Below are positions 16,704 through 25,000 of a stretch of DNA of 34,503 nucleotides, piece after piece. A program made the translations under genes and the position numbers. The number at the start of each line of letters is the position of its first letter. Positions within the stretch are counted from its first letter, which is position 1. A model generated the notes under the pieces. It was not told where the DNA came from and ran no database searches. It saw only the letters and a list, made by a program, of their open reading frames with translations. Source of the stretch: Actinomycetes bacterium (GTDB taxonomy: Bacteria > Actinomycetota > Acidimicrobiia > Acidimicrobiales > SZUA-35); NCBI GenBank assembly GCA_024227975.1, contig JAAETV010000213.1:1-34503 (forward strand), in the 5' to 3' direction.

Positions 16704-18113
16704 CTAATCGGGTGGGTCCCCCTCGATGGCGTCGAGGAAGCGACGGACACCATCGCTGGCTGATAGCTCGCCGTCACCCACATAGCGGTCGTGGTTGCGT
16801 TCGATCGAGCGCAGTTCGTAGCGGTAGTTCACCATCATCCCCAAGCCCCGCTCCCAGCCGGCGGCGCTGGGATTGGCCCACCAGTTCAGCTGGTCGATGC
16901 TGGCTCCGTTGGATAGATGGAAGTGGGCGACTGGATCGAGAGCACGCAATCCCAGCCGATGGTTGACCAGGTAGTCGGCAGCCAGTCGCATGAGAATGGG
17001 CTTGGCCTGGTTCAGGAATGTCTGCTCGGTCGCTGGCACGGGCCCTGCAACCAGTTCGGCGAAGGCCGTCTCGGCCCGGGCTGGGTCGTCGGGGGCGAGA
17101 CGGCGAGCCTCGATCGGCGTCAGAGCGATGTCATGGTTGGCTATGGCCTGAGTGACCCAGCGGCGAAAGCCCGGAAGGGGAGACAGAGTGGCGAAGGTCT
17201 TCACGTTTGGCAGATCTATCGACAGTTCTTCGGCAACCGACTTGATGAGGAAATCGCCGAGGCTCACCCCGGCCAGGCCCTGCTGGCAGTTCGAGATCGA
17301 GTAGAAGATGGCGGTGTCGGCGTCGATCGCCTCAGTTCGCTCGGCTTCATGGTCGAGTAGATCGGGTAGTGAGGTAGCGACGCCTTTGGTCAGAGCAACC
17401 TCGACGAAGATGAGAGGATCGTCTGGCATCTCTGGATGAAGGAAGGCGTAGCAACGCCGACTCGCACCGAGCCGACCCTTGAGGTCGTCCCACGATTCGA
17501 TGGCGTGGACGGCCTCGTACTCGATCAGCTTCTCCAGTAGCGCTGCCGGTGAATCCCACGTGAGGCGCTCGAGCCGGAGGAGGGCAACGTCGAACCAGCC
17601 GGCCAGGATTGGTTTGAGGTCGTTGTCGACGGTAGCCAGCGATGGATCGGAGCTGAGATGGCTCAGCAGGTCTTCCCGCAGGGTTACGAGGAAAGGTAGG
17701 CCTCCATCGAGGCCGGCGAAGCGGCGCAAGAGACGCTCGCGGCGGGGAACCAGGGCCTGACGTAGCTCGGCTTCGGCCTGGCGTCGTTGATTCTGATCGC
17801 CAGCCCGCAACACCGTGTCGATGGCCCGATCGACCTCGGTGTCATCTCCGTCATAGTCGGTAGCCAGTACCTCGAAGAAGCGCCTCCGACCCACCGTGTT
17901 GAGGGTGGAGAACGTGGTTCCGATGAGGCGAGCTTTGCGGCGGGCCGCAACCTCGCCACCCCGCCCGTCGATGCTCTCGTCGATCAGACGACGCAGCCGT
18001 CTCAGGTCGGCCTCGGGCAGGTCAACCGAGACAGTCAGGGATTCCGTGGCCTCTCCGACCGGACGCCAGCGGCGGACATAGTGGACGATGCGTTCAAGGC
18101 GTGCGGCGACCAA
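16704..18113 (-). CDS. Malonyl-CoA decarboxylase
   Basis: This is a 469-residue enzyme converting malonyl-CoA to acetyl-CoA and CO2, of the usual family length. The N-terminal helical domain is followed by the GNAT-like catalytic half with IEYEAVHAIESWDDLKGRL, YAFLHPEMPDDPLIFVEVAL, FYSISNCQQGLAGVSLG and the C-terminal VAHFHLSNGASIDQLNWWA, which carries the expected catalytic His. The start is TTG after GGAGG. It lies 46 nt downstream of the thioredoxin-like gene on the same strand. It may balance fatty-acid synthesis against oxidation or detoxify malonyl-CoA. Confidence 0.93.
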   Translation of the reverse strand: MVAARLERIVHYVRRWRPVGEATESLTVSVDLPEADLRRLRRLIDESIDGRGGEVAARRKARLIGTTFSTLNTVGRRRFFEVLATDYDGDDTEVDRAIDTVLRAGDQNQRRQAEAELRQALVPRRERLLRRFAGLDGGLPFLVTLREDLLSHLSSDPSLATVDNDLKPILAGWFDVALLRLERLTWDSPAALLEKLIEYEAVHAIESWDDLKGRLGASRRCYAFLHPEMPDDPLIFVEVALTKGVATSLPDLLDHEAERTEAIDADTAIFYSISNCQQGLAGVSLGDFLIKSVAEELSIDLPNVKTFATLSPLPGFRRWVTQAIANHDIALTPIEARRLAPDDPARAETAFAELVAGPVPATEQTFLNQAKPILMRLAADYLVNHRLGLRALDPVAHFHLSNGASIDQLNWWANPSAAGWERGLGMMVNYRYELRSIERNHDRYVGDGELSASDGVRRFLDAIEGDPPD

Positions 18114-18159
18114 AGCTTCCTCCGTTCATCAGATCAGGTGGGCGCGCTCCACTGGCCTA

Positions 18160-18675
18160 CTAGTTGCCCTTGGCTGGGGTGCCTGAGTAGGGAGTTGGAT
18201 CGCCAGGACGGGGGACCGTCGGCCGTGACCACGACAAGATCTCGGCCAGGTAGGCCGCGATCTCGCGCCAGGCCACTGGATCCCAACCATCGGCGATCTG
18301 GGCCACACCATCGGAGCGGACGTGGAGCAGGGCCGGGAGGCGTTCGATACCGAGATCTTGAACCGCTTCTCGGCTTGGGTCGGGGAAGGTCAGGAACCTA
18401 TCGGCCCAGGGGCCGAGGAACTGGCGGCAACCGTCATCGTCAGCCGTGGCCAACCATCCAACACGGATGTCAGAAGGGGAGAAGTGATCGAGATAGCGAC
18501 CAGCGGTCTCGAGTATCCAGGAGCTCTCGTTGGTGTAGGGATCGAGGGCGACGAGGAGTAGCGGATACGAGGTCAACCAGTCGCGTAGTGGATATCCGTC
18601 ACCCTCGAGGGAGCGGAGAACGAGTTCGGCTGGTGCTTCGGCCACGGCCGGCGAGGTTAGCGCACCAATTGCCAT
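18160..18675 (-). CDS. Thioredoxin-fold protein without CxxC
   Basis: This 171-residue protein has a thioredoxin-like core: a first strand LLLVALDPYTNESSW, a region IRVGWLATADDDGCRQFLG, and a cis-proline-like IERLPALLHV. At the place of the redox CxxC it has T-N-E-S-S, so it cannot act as a dithiol reductase. The tail is Pro-rich. The ATG is preceded by GGAGG. It overlaps the small ORF upstream by 19 nt and precedes malonyl-CoA decarboxylase. Function is unknown; a structural or binding role is possible. Confidence 0.7.
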   Translation of the reverse strand: MAIGALTSPAVAEAPAELVLRSLEGDGYPLRDWLTSYPLLLVALDPYTNESSWILETAGRYLDHFSPSDIRVGWLATADDDGCRQFLGPWADRFLTFPDPSREAVQDLGIERLPALLHVRSDGVAQIADGWDPVAWREIAAYLAEILSWSRPTVPRPGDPTPYSGTPAKGN

Positions 18676-18842
18676 TCTCCGAACCTCCGGGGGGTGAACG
18701 AGACAACATTATCACCGGCCGACGAGCAGACGCTCCTTGGCCCATGGACCGCACAGTCACCCAAGACGAGCGACAACACAAGAGCCAAGCTAGCCACTGA
18801 CAGGGCGAGAACCATCGATGGGACCCCCCGGACTTCGGACAA
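18657..18842 (-). CDS. Possible small membrane or secreted protein
   Basis: This is a frame of up to 61 codons. The internal ATG at 18815 (MVLALSVASLALVLSLVLG) would give a protein starting directly with one hydrophobic helix, followed by a short tail with two cysteines. Its stop overlaps the thioredoxin-like start by 19 nt, and the latter's GGAGG lies inside it, which favours an operon. The family is not recognised. Confidence 0.4.
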   Translation of the reverse strand: MSEVRGVPSMVLALSVASLALVLSLVLGDCAVHGPRSVCSSAGDNVVSFTPRRFGEWQLVR

Positions 18843-18973
18843 GGAAAGATTGTTGCCAGCTGTGGCCCTGAGCCGCCTACCGGATCGGTGTCCGGCACCC
18901 CTTCGGGTTGCTCATCGGCGCACCTCTTTGGCCTCAGCCGTCGGCTTGTTTCTTGGCCCGAGGTCCGAACCGC

Positions 18974-18979
18974 TAGCCT
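18974..18979 (+). promoter_or_regulatory. Candidate -10 box for leaderless transcription (TAGCCT)
   Basis: TAGCCT occupies exactly -12 to -7 relative to the GTG at 18986, and no ribosome site is present. It is identical in sequence and position to the element before the Rv2466c-like gene. Confidence 0.45.
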
Positions 18980-18985
18980 CGAATA

Positions 18986-19786
18986 GTGCATCCAATCGAG
19001 CAGCTCCGATTCGTGGCGCGAGCCAGCGGGGCTGATGCCGGGTTGCTGGTTCAGGAAGCAGCGAGTGCCCTGGGGGTCTTTCGGAATGATCCAGCCGGGC
19101 TGGTCACAGCGGCCAGACGGCTCCTGACCCGTCAGCCCGCCGTTGGGCCCCTGTGGTGGATGTGTAGTCGCCTCAGCACCACTGACGACGTCTGGGCCGA
19201 GGCCCGGCTCGTCATCGACGAGATCAGGCAAGACAGGACCGATCGGGAGCTGGCCCATTCCCTTCCCGATCGGGCGACAGTGGTGATCGCTGGTTGGCCC
19301 GATGTGATTGTCGAAGCCCTGCCCCGACGGGGCGACGTGCGAGTACTGGTGGTCGATGTCGAGGGTCAGGCATCACCCGTGGTGCGCCGTCTCGACCGGG
19401 CCGAGGTCGAAGCCGAAGAGGTTGATCCGGCCCGGATCGGTGGAGCCATCGAGGCCGCCGACATCGTCATCATCGAAGGGGCTGCGGTCGGGCCAGCCGC
19501 CAGCTTGGGAGATGCTGGCTGCCTTCCCTTGGCGGCCACGGCTCGTGCCTTGGCCACACCGACCTGGCTCGTGGCCGGTGTCGGTCGCCAGCTGCCAGAG
19601 CCCTATTGGCAGGCCATCGTCGAACGGACGGTGGCCCGGGAGACCATGCCCTGGATGGCACCCTTCGAGGTCGTTTCCCACGGTCTCATCGACCGGATTC
19701 TGACTGCCGACGGGCTCCACCTACCGGCAGAAGTGCCAACGGCTTCGGTGCCCATCGCGGGGGAGCTACTCAGGGAGCTGGCATAG
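18986..19786 (+). CDS. eIF2B-like (initiation factor 2B alpha/beta/delta-like) protein
   Basis: This is a 266-residue protein with a GTG start. The N-terminal half is helical. The C-terminal half has the Rossmann-like pattern of the eIF2B/MtnA superfamily: VRVLVVDVEGQASPVVRRL, ADIVIIEGAAVGPAASLGDAG (with the conserved acidic/Gly turn), then CLPLAATARALATPTWLVAGVG and a late strand before VSHGLIDRILT. In bacteria such proteins include methylthioribose-1-phosphate and ribose-1,5-bisphosphate isomerases, but the catalytic residues of those enzymes are not clearly present. Function is unassigned. Its stop overlaps the Shine-Dalgarno of a 12-residue ORF. Confidence 0.6.
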   Translation: MHPIEQLRFVARASGADAGLLVQEAASALGVFRNDPAGLVTAARRLLTRQPAVGPLWWMCSRLSTTDDVWAEARLVIDEIRQDRTDRELAHSLPDRATVVIAGWPDVIVEALPRRGDVRVLVVDVEGQASPVVRRLDRAEVEAEEVDPARIGGAIEAADIVIIEGAAVGPAASLGDAGCLPLAATARALATPTWLVAGVGRQLPEPYWQAIVERTVARETMPWMAPFEVVSHGLIDRILTADGLHLPAEVPTASVPIAGELLRELA

Positions 19787-19797
19787 GAGGTGCACCG

Positions 19798-19836
19798 ATG
19801 ACCAAACCGGGCGGTCCCTATCCGCTAGGCCCCTAA
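19798..19836 (+). CDS. Candidate 12-residue peptide ORF (MTKPGGPYPLGP)
   Basis: ATG 19798 follows an ideal Shine-Dalgarno (AGGAGG, 7 nt spacing) that overlaps the stop of the preceding gene. The frame closes with TAA after 12 codons. Most of it is a 31-nt sequence repeated with one mismatch at 26783-26813, where it encodes MSKPSGPYPLGP. It could be a genuine tiny peptide, a leader for the following dehydrogenase, or part of a structured repeat. Confidence 0.4.
   Translation: MTKPGGPYPLGP
19804..19834 (+). repeat. 31-nt dispersed repeat, copy 1
   Basis: It matches 26783-26813 on the same strand at 30 of 31 positions. A short GCGG/CCGC stem around TCCCTAT lies inside. The preceding 15 nt (19785-19799) also match 26711-26725 with one mismatch. 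Confidence 0.85.
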
Positions 19837-19952
19837 GTCCAGCTCGGCTGCACACGATCATACTCGGGTCGAGTCTGCGGATCGCTGACGGTCGAACCGG
19901 TCGCGAACTTTGAGGTCGAGCGAAGCAATACACCTAGACTCAGGCCCCAGCC

Positions 19953-21143
19953 ATGGCGTCAGCCAATCAGCCGCTGAGGAGTTCCGAGAGTCGCATGAGC
20001 ACCGTTTCCAGTCCGTTCTACAACGAAGATCACGAGGCGTACCGCCAGGTCGTCCGCCAGTTCACCGAGAAGGAGATCTCCCCAAACGTCCATGAGTGGG
20101 ATCTGGCGGGCGAGGTCCCCCGCGAGCTCTACAACACTGCGGGCGCCATCGGCCTGTTCGGTGATGGCTTCGACGAGGAATATGGGGGTCACGGCCAGCG
20201 TGACGCCCTCATGCGTCTCGTGTTGATGGAGGAGCTGTGCCGGGCCGGGTCTGGGGGCGTCGTTGCCGCCATCTTCTCCAACTACATCGGCCTCCCCCCG
20301 ATCCAGCGCTTTGGGTCCGACGAGATGAAGGCACGGGTCATCACCCCCTGCCAGAGTGGCGACGCCATCGCCGCTCTTGCCATCACTGAGCCCAGTGGGG
20401 GTTCCGACGTGGCTCGAATCAAGACGACGGCCCGCCGTGACGGCGATGACTTCCTGGTGAATGGTTCGAAGACCTTCATCACCTCGGGAATGCGGGCCGA
20501 TTTCTTGACAACGGCGGTCCGTACCGGGCCGGAGGGTGCAGGCGGTATCTCCCTACTTCTCATCGAGGGTGATCGTCCTGGGGTGGATCGGACCAAGCTC
20601 GACAAGATGGGATGGCTAGCCTCCGATACTGCGACCCTGTACTTCGACGATGTGCGAGTGCCGGCCTCGAATCTGATCACCGAGGAGAATGCCGGCTTCG
20701 CCGCCATCATGAACAACTTCAACGCCGAGCGCCTCGATCTAGCGGTTCAGTCGACAGCGTTCGCCCGGGTTTGCTTCGACGAGGCCCTGGCCTGGGCCCG
20801 CGAGAGGGAGACTTTCAACAAGCGGCTGGCCGATCATCAGGTCATCAGGCACAAGCTGGTGGAGATGGACCGGCTCGTCAATGCCAGCGAAGCCTGGAAC
20901 GAGCTCCTGTCGTGGCGACTCAACCAGGGGGATGATCCGGTGGCCGAGATCGCCGAGGCGAAGGTGGCGGCGACCACCACCTTCGAGCTCTGTGCCCGCG
21001 AAGCAGCCCAGATCCTGGGTGGAGCCAGCTACCTCCGGGGAGACACGGTCGAGCGCCTCTACCGGGAGGTCAGGGTCCAGGCCATCGGCGGCGGCTCAGA
21101 AGAGATCATGCGCGATCTTGCCTCTCGCCAGCTTGGTTTCTAG
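19953..21143 (+). CDS. Acyl-CoA dehydrogenase (long-chain/isovaleryl-like active-site arrangement)
   Basis: This is a 396-residue flavoprotein. It has ALAITEPSGGSDVARI, LVNGSKTFITSG, a beta-domain FDDVRVPASNLI and the C-terminal REVRVQAIGGGSEEIMRD. At the C-terminal position where medium-chain enzymes carry the catalytic Glu it has Gly (IGGGSEE), so the base is probably E277 in CFDEALAWA, as in long-chain and isovaleryl enzymes. ATG 19953 lies 12 nt after a TAGACT -10-like box; an alternative ATG at 19995 would drop 14 residues. It is convergent with the luciferase-like gene, 6 nt apart. Substrate is unknown. Confidence 0.92.
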   Translation: MASANQPLRSSESRMSTVSSPFYNEDHEAYRQVVRQFTEKEISPNVHEWDLAGEVPRELYNTAGAIGLFGDGFDEEYGGHGQRDALMRLVLMEELCRAGSGGVVAAIFSNYIGLPPIQRFGSDEMKARVITPCQSGDAIAALAITEPSGGSDVARIKTTARRDGDDFLVNGSKTFITSGMRADFLTTAVRTGPEGAGGISLLLIEGDRPGVDRTKLDKMGWLASDTATLYFDDVRVPASNLITEENAGFAAIMNNFNAERLDLAVQSTAFARVCFDEALAWARERETFNKRLADHQVIRHKLVEMDRLVNASEAWNELLSWRLNQGDDPVAEIAEAKVAATTTFELCAREAAQILGGASYLRGDTVERLYREVRVQAIGGGSEEIMRDLASRQLGF

Positions 21144-21149
21144 CTGCCA

Positions 21150-22076
21150 CTAGCTCTGGTAGGCGTCGAATAGCTCCTGGAAGGCCTTGACCTGGCCTCC
21201 ACTGGTCGATGATGGGACCAGAATGGGGCTGCCGACACCGGCATCGAGCCATGCTTCAACCCCTTCGCGGACCTCGCCGACCGAACCGTAGAGGGTGCAG
21301 TCGGAGAGCCACTTGTCGGACATGGCGGCCAGGACGCCGTCGCTGTCCTTGGTCTCCATGGCGGTCTCAACCGCCGTCATCTCCTCCTCGTAGCCTGCAT
21401 CCTTCCAGTAGTTGCGGTAGTTGGGGAGGGCGACGTAGCCCTTCAAGGTGGCCCGATTCCTGGCCGCCCCTGCTTCTCGGTCATCGTCGATGACGGTTGG
21501 GATCATGTTGCCGACATAGAAGCCCCCGTCGATCCGATCCTGGGGGATGTTGGACAGGGAGTGGGCCATGCGAGAGCGGGAGGCGTTGGCCCAGACCGCC
21601 CCTTCCGAGATCTCGACCGAGAGAGCGACCATCTTGTCTCGCAGGGCTGCCAGGGTGAGGGGAGGGAGGCCCCCGATCGGCTTGGCCGCCCTACGCATCT
21701 CCTCGACGTAGGCGCGAGTGTCGGCCAGTGGCTTGCCGACCTCGATCCCCAGGCGGCCATGAACCGGGCCGTGAGTGACCCCGATACCGAGCCGGAACCG
21801 GCCCTCGGCGATCTCGTGGAGATAGGCAGCCGAGGTGGCGAGAGCAGACGGGTGCTGGAGGTAGATGGGTTGGATAGCGGTTCCGATCTCGAGGCGAGAG
21901 GTCACATGGGCGATGGACAGACACAGTCCCATGGCGTCACCGAAGCTGGGGCAGAAGATGCCGGAGAAGCCTCGATCCTCGATCTCGCGGGCTAGTTCTA
22001 CCGTCGAGATACGGCGGCCGGCGACAGCGGCGAGGGAGATGGCGGGCATACGGCTGGTGGCCTCGTTGTCAATCAT
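21150..22076 (-). CDS. Luciferase-like (LLM class) oxidoreductase, probably F420-dependent
   Basis: This TIM-barrel flavin/F420 oxidoreductase has 308 residues from ATG 22076 (15 more from 22121). It shows VELAREIEDRGFSGIFCPSF, TSRLEIGTAIQPIYLQHP, EGRFRLGIGVTHGPVHGRLG and the C-terminal VGEVREGVEAWLDAGVGSPIL, typical of actinobacterial F420-dependent members. I prefer the shorter start because the extra residues overlap a hairpin (22095-22115) and the fold begins later. F420 versus FMN cannot be decided from sequence alone; the host group favours F420. Confidence 0.87.
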   Translation of the reverse strand: MIDNEATSRMPAISLAAVAGRRISTVELAREIEDRGFSGIFCPSFGDAMGLCLSIAHVTSRLEIGTAIQPIYLQHPSALATSAAYLHEIAEGRFRLGIGVTHGPVHGRLGIEVGKPLADTRAYVEEMRRAAKPIGGLPPLTLAALRDKMVALSVEISEGAVWANASRSRMAHSLSNIPQDRIDGGFYVGNMIPTVIDDDREAGAARNRATLKGYVALPNYRNYWKDAGYEEEMTAVETAMETKDSDGVLAAMSDKWLSDCTLYGSVGEVREGVEAWLDAGVGSPILVPSSTSGGQVKAFQELFDAYQS

Positions 22077-22094
22077 GGCGACCAGGCTGCCGTT

Positions 22095-22115
22095 TTCTTG
22101 CCCTTCAGGCAAGAA
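22095..22115 (-). terminator. 8-bp hairpin after the SGNH hydrolase gene
   Basis: TTCTTGCC (22095-22102) and GGCAAGAA (22108-22115) pair exactly across 5 nt. On the minus strand it follows the stop of the SGNH gene by about 20 nt, a plausible terminator between that operon and the luciferase-like gene. Confidence 0.5.
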
Positions 22116-22136
22116 GGGCAAGTTGGAGCCACGGAG

Positions 22137-23531
22137 CTAGAACAGTGGGGCTATCTCATTGATGACGGCTACAACGGTCGGTGATAGGTGGTCTCCGCCG
22201 GCCGAGGTGAAGTGGATGCCGTCGGTCTTGCGGACCTGATTGCGGTTTCCGCTGGCATCGACGAGGTAGGCCGCGTAGTTGCCGTCGGTGTCGGCCATGA
22301 CCACCCTGGAATCGATGAAGGTGGCCGTCGGGTAGTTGGCCAGCTCCTCGGTGTAGAGCTGGTTGAGCTGACCCATCTTGGTGTCGAAGTCCTGGCCTCG
22401 CATGGCCGGCTGGCCGATCCACACCACCCAGTCACCCTCGGCCGTCAGCTCGTCAAGCAGCCCCCGCACCCGATTCCGGTAGGTCTCGATCCACAGGCCG
22501 GTGCCGAAGGCCTCGGGTGTTCCGTTGATGATGAAAGGCTGAGCATCGTTGGCCCCGACCATGATCACCACGATCTCGGGATCGAGCTGTGGTCTCAGCG
22601 CCCTCAGGTGGCCCGGCCAATCGAAGAAGTCGGGGCGTGACAAGCCACTCGAGACCCGATAGTCCAGGACCCCGTCGGTGACACCGGTCTGGGCCAGGTC
22701 GCGTAGTACTGAGGTGCCGACGGCGTCGAGGGTGGAGTCGCCAACAATGAGGATCCGCAATGGATCCTCTGCTGTTGGTCGACGGATGGCGAAACCAGAT
22801 TCGCCGGCCGGGTCGAGGGTCGGGGTGGTCGACCCGGGGGCGGGTGTGAGCCCTGAGGGTTCGCCAGTCTCGGGGACAGGATCGGTCCCATCCTGGTTGT
22901 CGGTGTCGACGGTCTCGGCCGGTGGGCTCACGCTCGTCTCGGCGTCGGGGGCCGGAGGTGTTGTCGTGGTCTGGCTGGTTGTGGTTGCTGGCCCGGTATC
23001 GGTCGACGGGGCCGGCTCGACGCTTCCAGCTTCGGGAGTGACTGAGACCGTTGGCCCCAGGGCCTGCTCGCCCTCGTCAGGCGATGAAGAGTCCTTCGAC
23101 GATCGTGCCGCAACCGTCTTGGTCACTGGGTTGCCGGTTCGATCCGCGTCTCGGAGGGCGTTGAGCCCACCTCGGGGCAGGGTGATCCCCAGAAGCGACC
23201 CCGTACGCTCGACTGGGCGCCAGAAGGCCAGGGCGAGATCTCGGCTGCGCCCCAGCTCACTCGACTCGGCCTGGTGCAGCATCGTTTCGGCGTTGAGGCC
23301 TGCTGCCATCACCAGAGTGGCGACCATGATGGCGAACACCGTGGCGGCAGGGGTGACATCTCGGCGAGTCCTGTTGGCCGGGTCGGCCGCCCGCAGGCCC
23401 TGTTCGTCGGAAGGGCGGTCCTCGGCCGGGGCCCCACCGTGCATCTCGGGGTGGGTCTTGGCGACGGAACCTTGGCCGGTCGTTGGGCCCGGGTTGGAAG
23501 GGGTCTTGGAGTCTGTTTTGGTGTCGAACAT
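22137..23531 (-). CDS. Membrane-anchored SGNH/GDSL hydrolase (DUF459-like)
   Basis: This is a 464-residue protein. The cytoplasmic N-terminus (1-57) is followed by one membrane helix (about 61-80), a disordered Thr/Pro/Ser-rich linker (about 145-245) and an extracellular SGNH domain (about 255-464). The domain has GDS with nucleophile S266, GAND with N328, and a TDGIH motif with D437/H440. Such enzymes add or remove O-acyl groups on surface glycans. Its ATG shares one base with the stop of the MBOAT gene (TGATG), so the two are translated together. MBOAT plus SGNH pairs form a classic export-and-acylate system like AlgI/AlgX or PatA/PatB. Confidence 0.9.
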   Translation of the reverse strand: MFDTKTDSKTPSNPGPTTGQGSVAKTHPEMHGGAPAEDRPSDEQGLRAADPANRTRRDVTPAATVFAIMVATLVMAAGLNAETMLHQAESSELGRSRDLALAFWRPVERTGSLLGITLPRGGLNALRDADRTGNPVTKTVAARSSKDSSSPDEGEQALGPTVSVTPEAGSVEPAPSTDTGPATTTSQTTTTPPAPDAETSVSPPAETVDTDNQDGTDPVPETGEPSGLTPAPGSTTPTLDPAGESGFAIRRPTAEDPLRILIVGDSTLDAVGTSVLRDLAQTGVTDGVLDYRVSSGLSRPDFFDWPGHLRALRPQLDPEIVVIMVGANDAQPFIINGTPEAFGTGLWIETYRNRVRGLLDELTAEGDWVVWIGQPAMRGQDFDTKMGQLNQLYTEELANYPTATFIDSRVVMADTDGNYAAYLVDASGNRNQVRKTDGIHFTSAGGDHLSPTVVAVINEIAPLF

Positions 23532-24955
23532 CAGAATTGGAAGTAGATGAAGGGGGCGACGCCCTCAGGGCCGAAGGCGTCGATGATGGTGAGGGCAACA
23601 GCCATGAGGGCGATCTGGCTCAGGGGGTTGGCCCCGGTGAATTCCAAGCGGAGCTTGGTGACGAGCTCTCCCGGAATGAATTGGGCTGCGATGCTGATCG
23701 TGATCACGGCCACCAGGACCAGGGTGACAAGGGGGGCCGGTGTCCCTCCCCACATCAGCTGCCCGAACAGGTCGAAGGCCCGGGTCAGGCTGTCGGCTCG
23801 GAAGAAGACCCAGGCCACACAGACGACGTGAAAGGTGGTCGCCCACTTGGCAACCATCACGACATCTGAAGGCAGGCCGAGTGGCTTCCACCGTTTTGTC
23901 ACGGCCCGTTCGATGATGAGGGCGCCCCCGTGGACGGCTCCCCAAACGACGAATGTCCAGGATGCTCCATGCCACAGCCCGCCAAGAACCATGGTGATGG
24001 CCAGGTTCCGGTAGGTCAGGAGACGACCACGCCGATTCCCCCCAAGGGGGATGTAGAGATAGTCGCGCAGCCAGCTGGACAGGCTGATGTGCCACCGTCG
24101 CCAGAATTCACCAACCGATAGAGCCCGGTAGGGGGCGTTGAAGTTCTGGGGGAAACGGAAGCCGAGTAGGAGGGCGCAGCCGATGGCGATGTCGGTGTAG
24201 CCGCTGAAATCGGCGTAGATCTGTATTGCGTAGCCGTACATGGCGAGCAGCACTTCGCTCCGCGAGTAGTCGCCTGGAACGTCGAAGACAGGGTCGACCA
24301 GATTGGCGGCCAGGTAGCTGCTGATCACCACCTTTTTGATCAGCCCTTGGCCGATCAGCCAGAACGCTTCGCCGGCCGGGATGGACCGTGGATCAGGTCG
24401 TCGGGATATCTGGGGCGCCATGTCGGTCGCCCTGACGATGGGGCCGGCAACCAGCTGGGGGAAGAATGAGAGATAGAAGGCTAGATCGAGTAGGGGTAGG
24501 GCTTGGTCGAATTCATGGCGCCTCACGTCGATCAGGTAGCTGATGGCCTGGAAGGTGAAGAACGAGATCCCGATCGGGAGTGTTATGTCGAGAAGGGGTG
24601 GTTGAACCCCGATACCCAAACGGGTCAGCGAGTTGGAGACCGAGGTGGCGAAGAAGCCGTAGTACTTGAAGAAGCCGAGAATCGACAGGTTGGCGGTGAC
24701 CCCTGCGGCCAGGACGAACGAGATTCTGGCTGCCTGGTTGCTTCGGCGAGCCGCGATCAGGGCGTGGGCGCTCAGGTAGTTGAGGACGATACTGGCAACC
24801 AGAAGGCCGACGAAGCGACGATCCCACCAGCCGTAGAAGAACAGGCTGAGCGCGATCATGACAACACGCCACACCGTCGTCTTGGGTCGTAGCAACCAAT
24901 TGGCGAGGAATGCGACGCAGAAAAAGAGAGCGAAGGCGACCGTTGGAAACAGCAA
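23531..24955 (-). CDS. MBOAT O-acyltransferase (AlgI/DltB-like)
   Basis: This 474-residue polytopic membrane protein has about ten hydrophobic segments. It has the conserved MBOAT landmarks: ADFSGYTDIAIG (about 248-259), FWRRWHISLSSWLRDYLYIPLGGNR with H289, and the invariant His H329 in GGLWHGASWTF. It moves acyl groups from a cytoplasmic donor across the membrane to a surface acceptor, working with the SGNH protein encoded next to it. The start codon is TTG 24955; a TATAAC box lies about 10-15 nt before it. A likely target is a cell-wall or exported polysaccharide. Confidence 0.93.
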   Translation of the reverse strand: MLFPTVAFALFFCVAFLANWLLRPKTTVWRVVMIALSLFFYGWWDRRFVGLLVASIVLNYLSAHALIAARRSNQAARISFVLAAGVTANLSILGFFKYYGFFATSVSNSLTRLGIGVQPPLLDITLPIGISFFTFQAISYLIDVRRHEFDQALPLLDLAFYLSFFPQLVAGPIVRATDMAPQISRRPDPRSIPAGEAFWLIGQGLIKKVVISSYLAANLVDPVFDVPGDYSRSEVLLAMYGYAIQIYADFSGYTDIAIGCALLLGFRFPQNFNAPYRALSVGEFWRRWHISLSSWLRDYLYIPLGGNRRGRLLTYRNLAITMVLGGLWHGASWTFVVWGAVHGGALIIERAVTKRWKPLGLPSDVVMVAKWATTFHVVCVAWVFFRADSLTRAFDLFGQLMWGGTPAPLVTLVLVAVITISIAAQFIPGELVTKLRLEFTGANPLSQIALMAVALTIIDAFGPEGVAPFIYFQF

Positions 24956-24960
24956 AGCAA

Positions 24961-24978
24961 AGTCGGTTATAGCCGACT
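24961..24978 (-). terminator. Small hairpin between acyl-CoA dehydrogenase and MBOAT genes
   Basis: AGTCGG (24961-24966) and CCGACT (24973-24978) pair across 6 nt, and the minus strand continues TTTGCTTTG. It may end the dehydrogenase transcript. The loop also contains the TATAAC box of the next gene. Confidence 0.35.
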
Positions 24979-25000
24979 CTGAGCACCTTGAAGCGGATCG

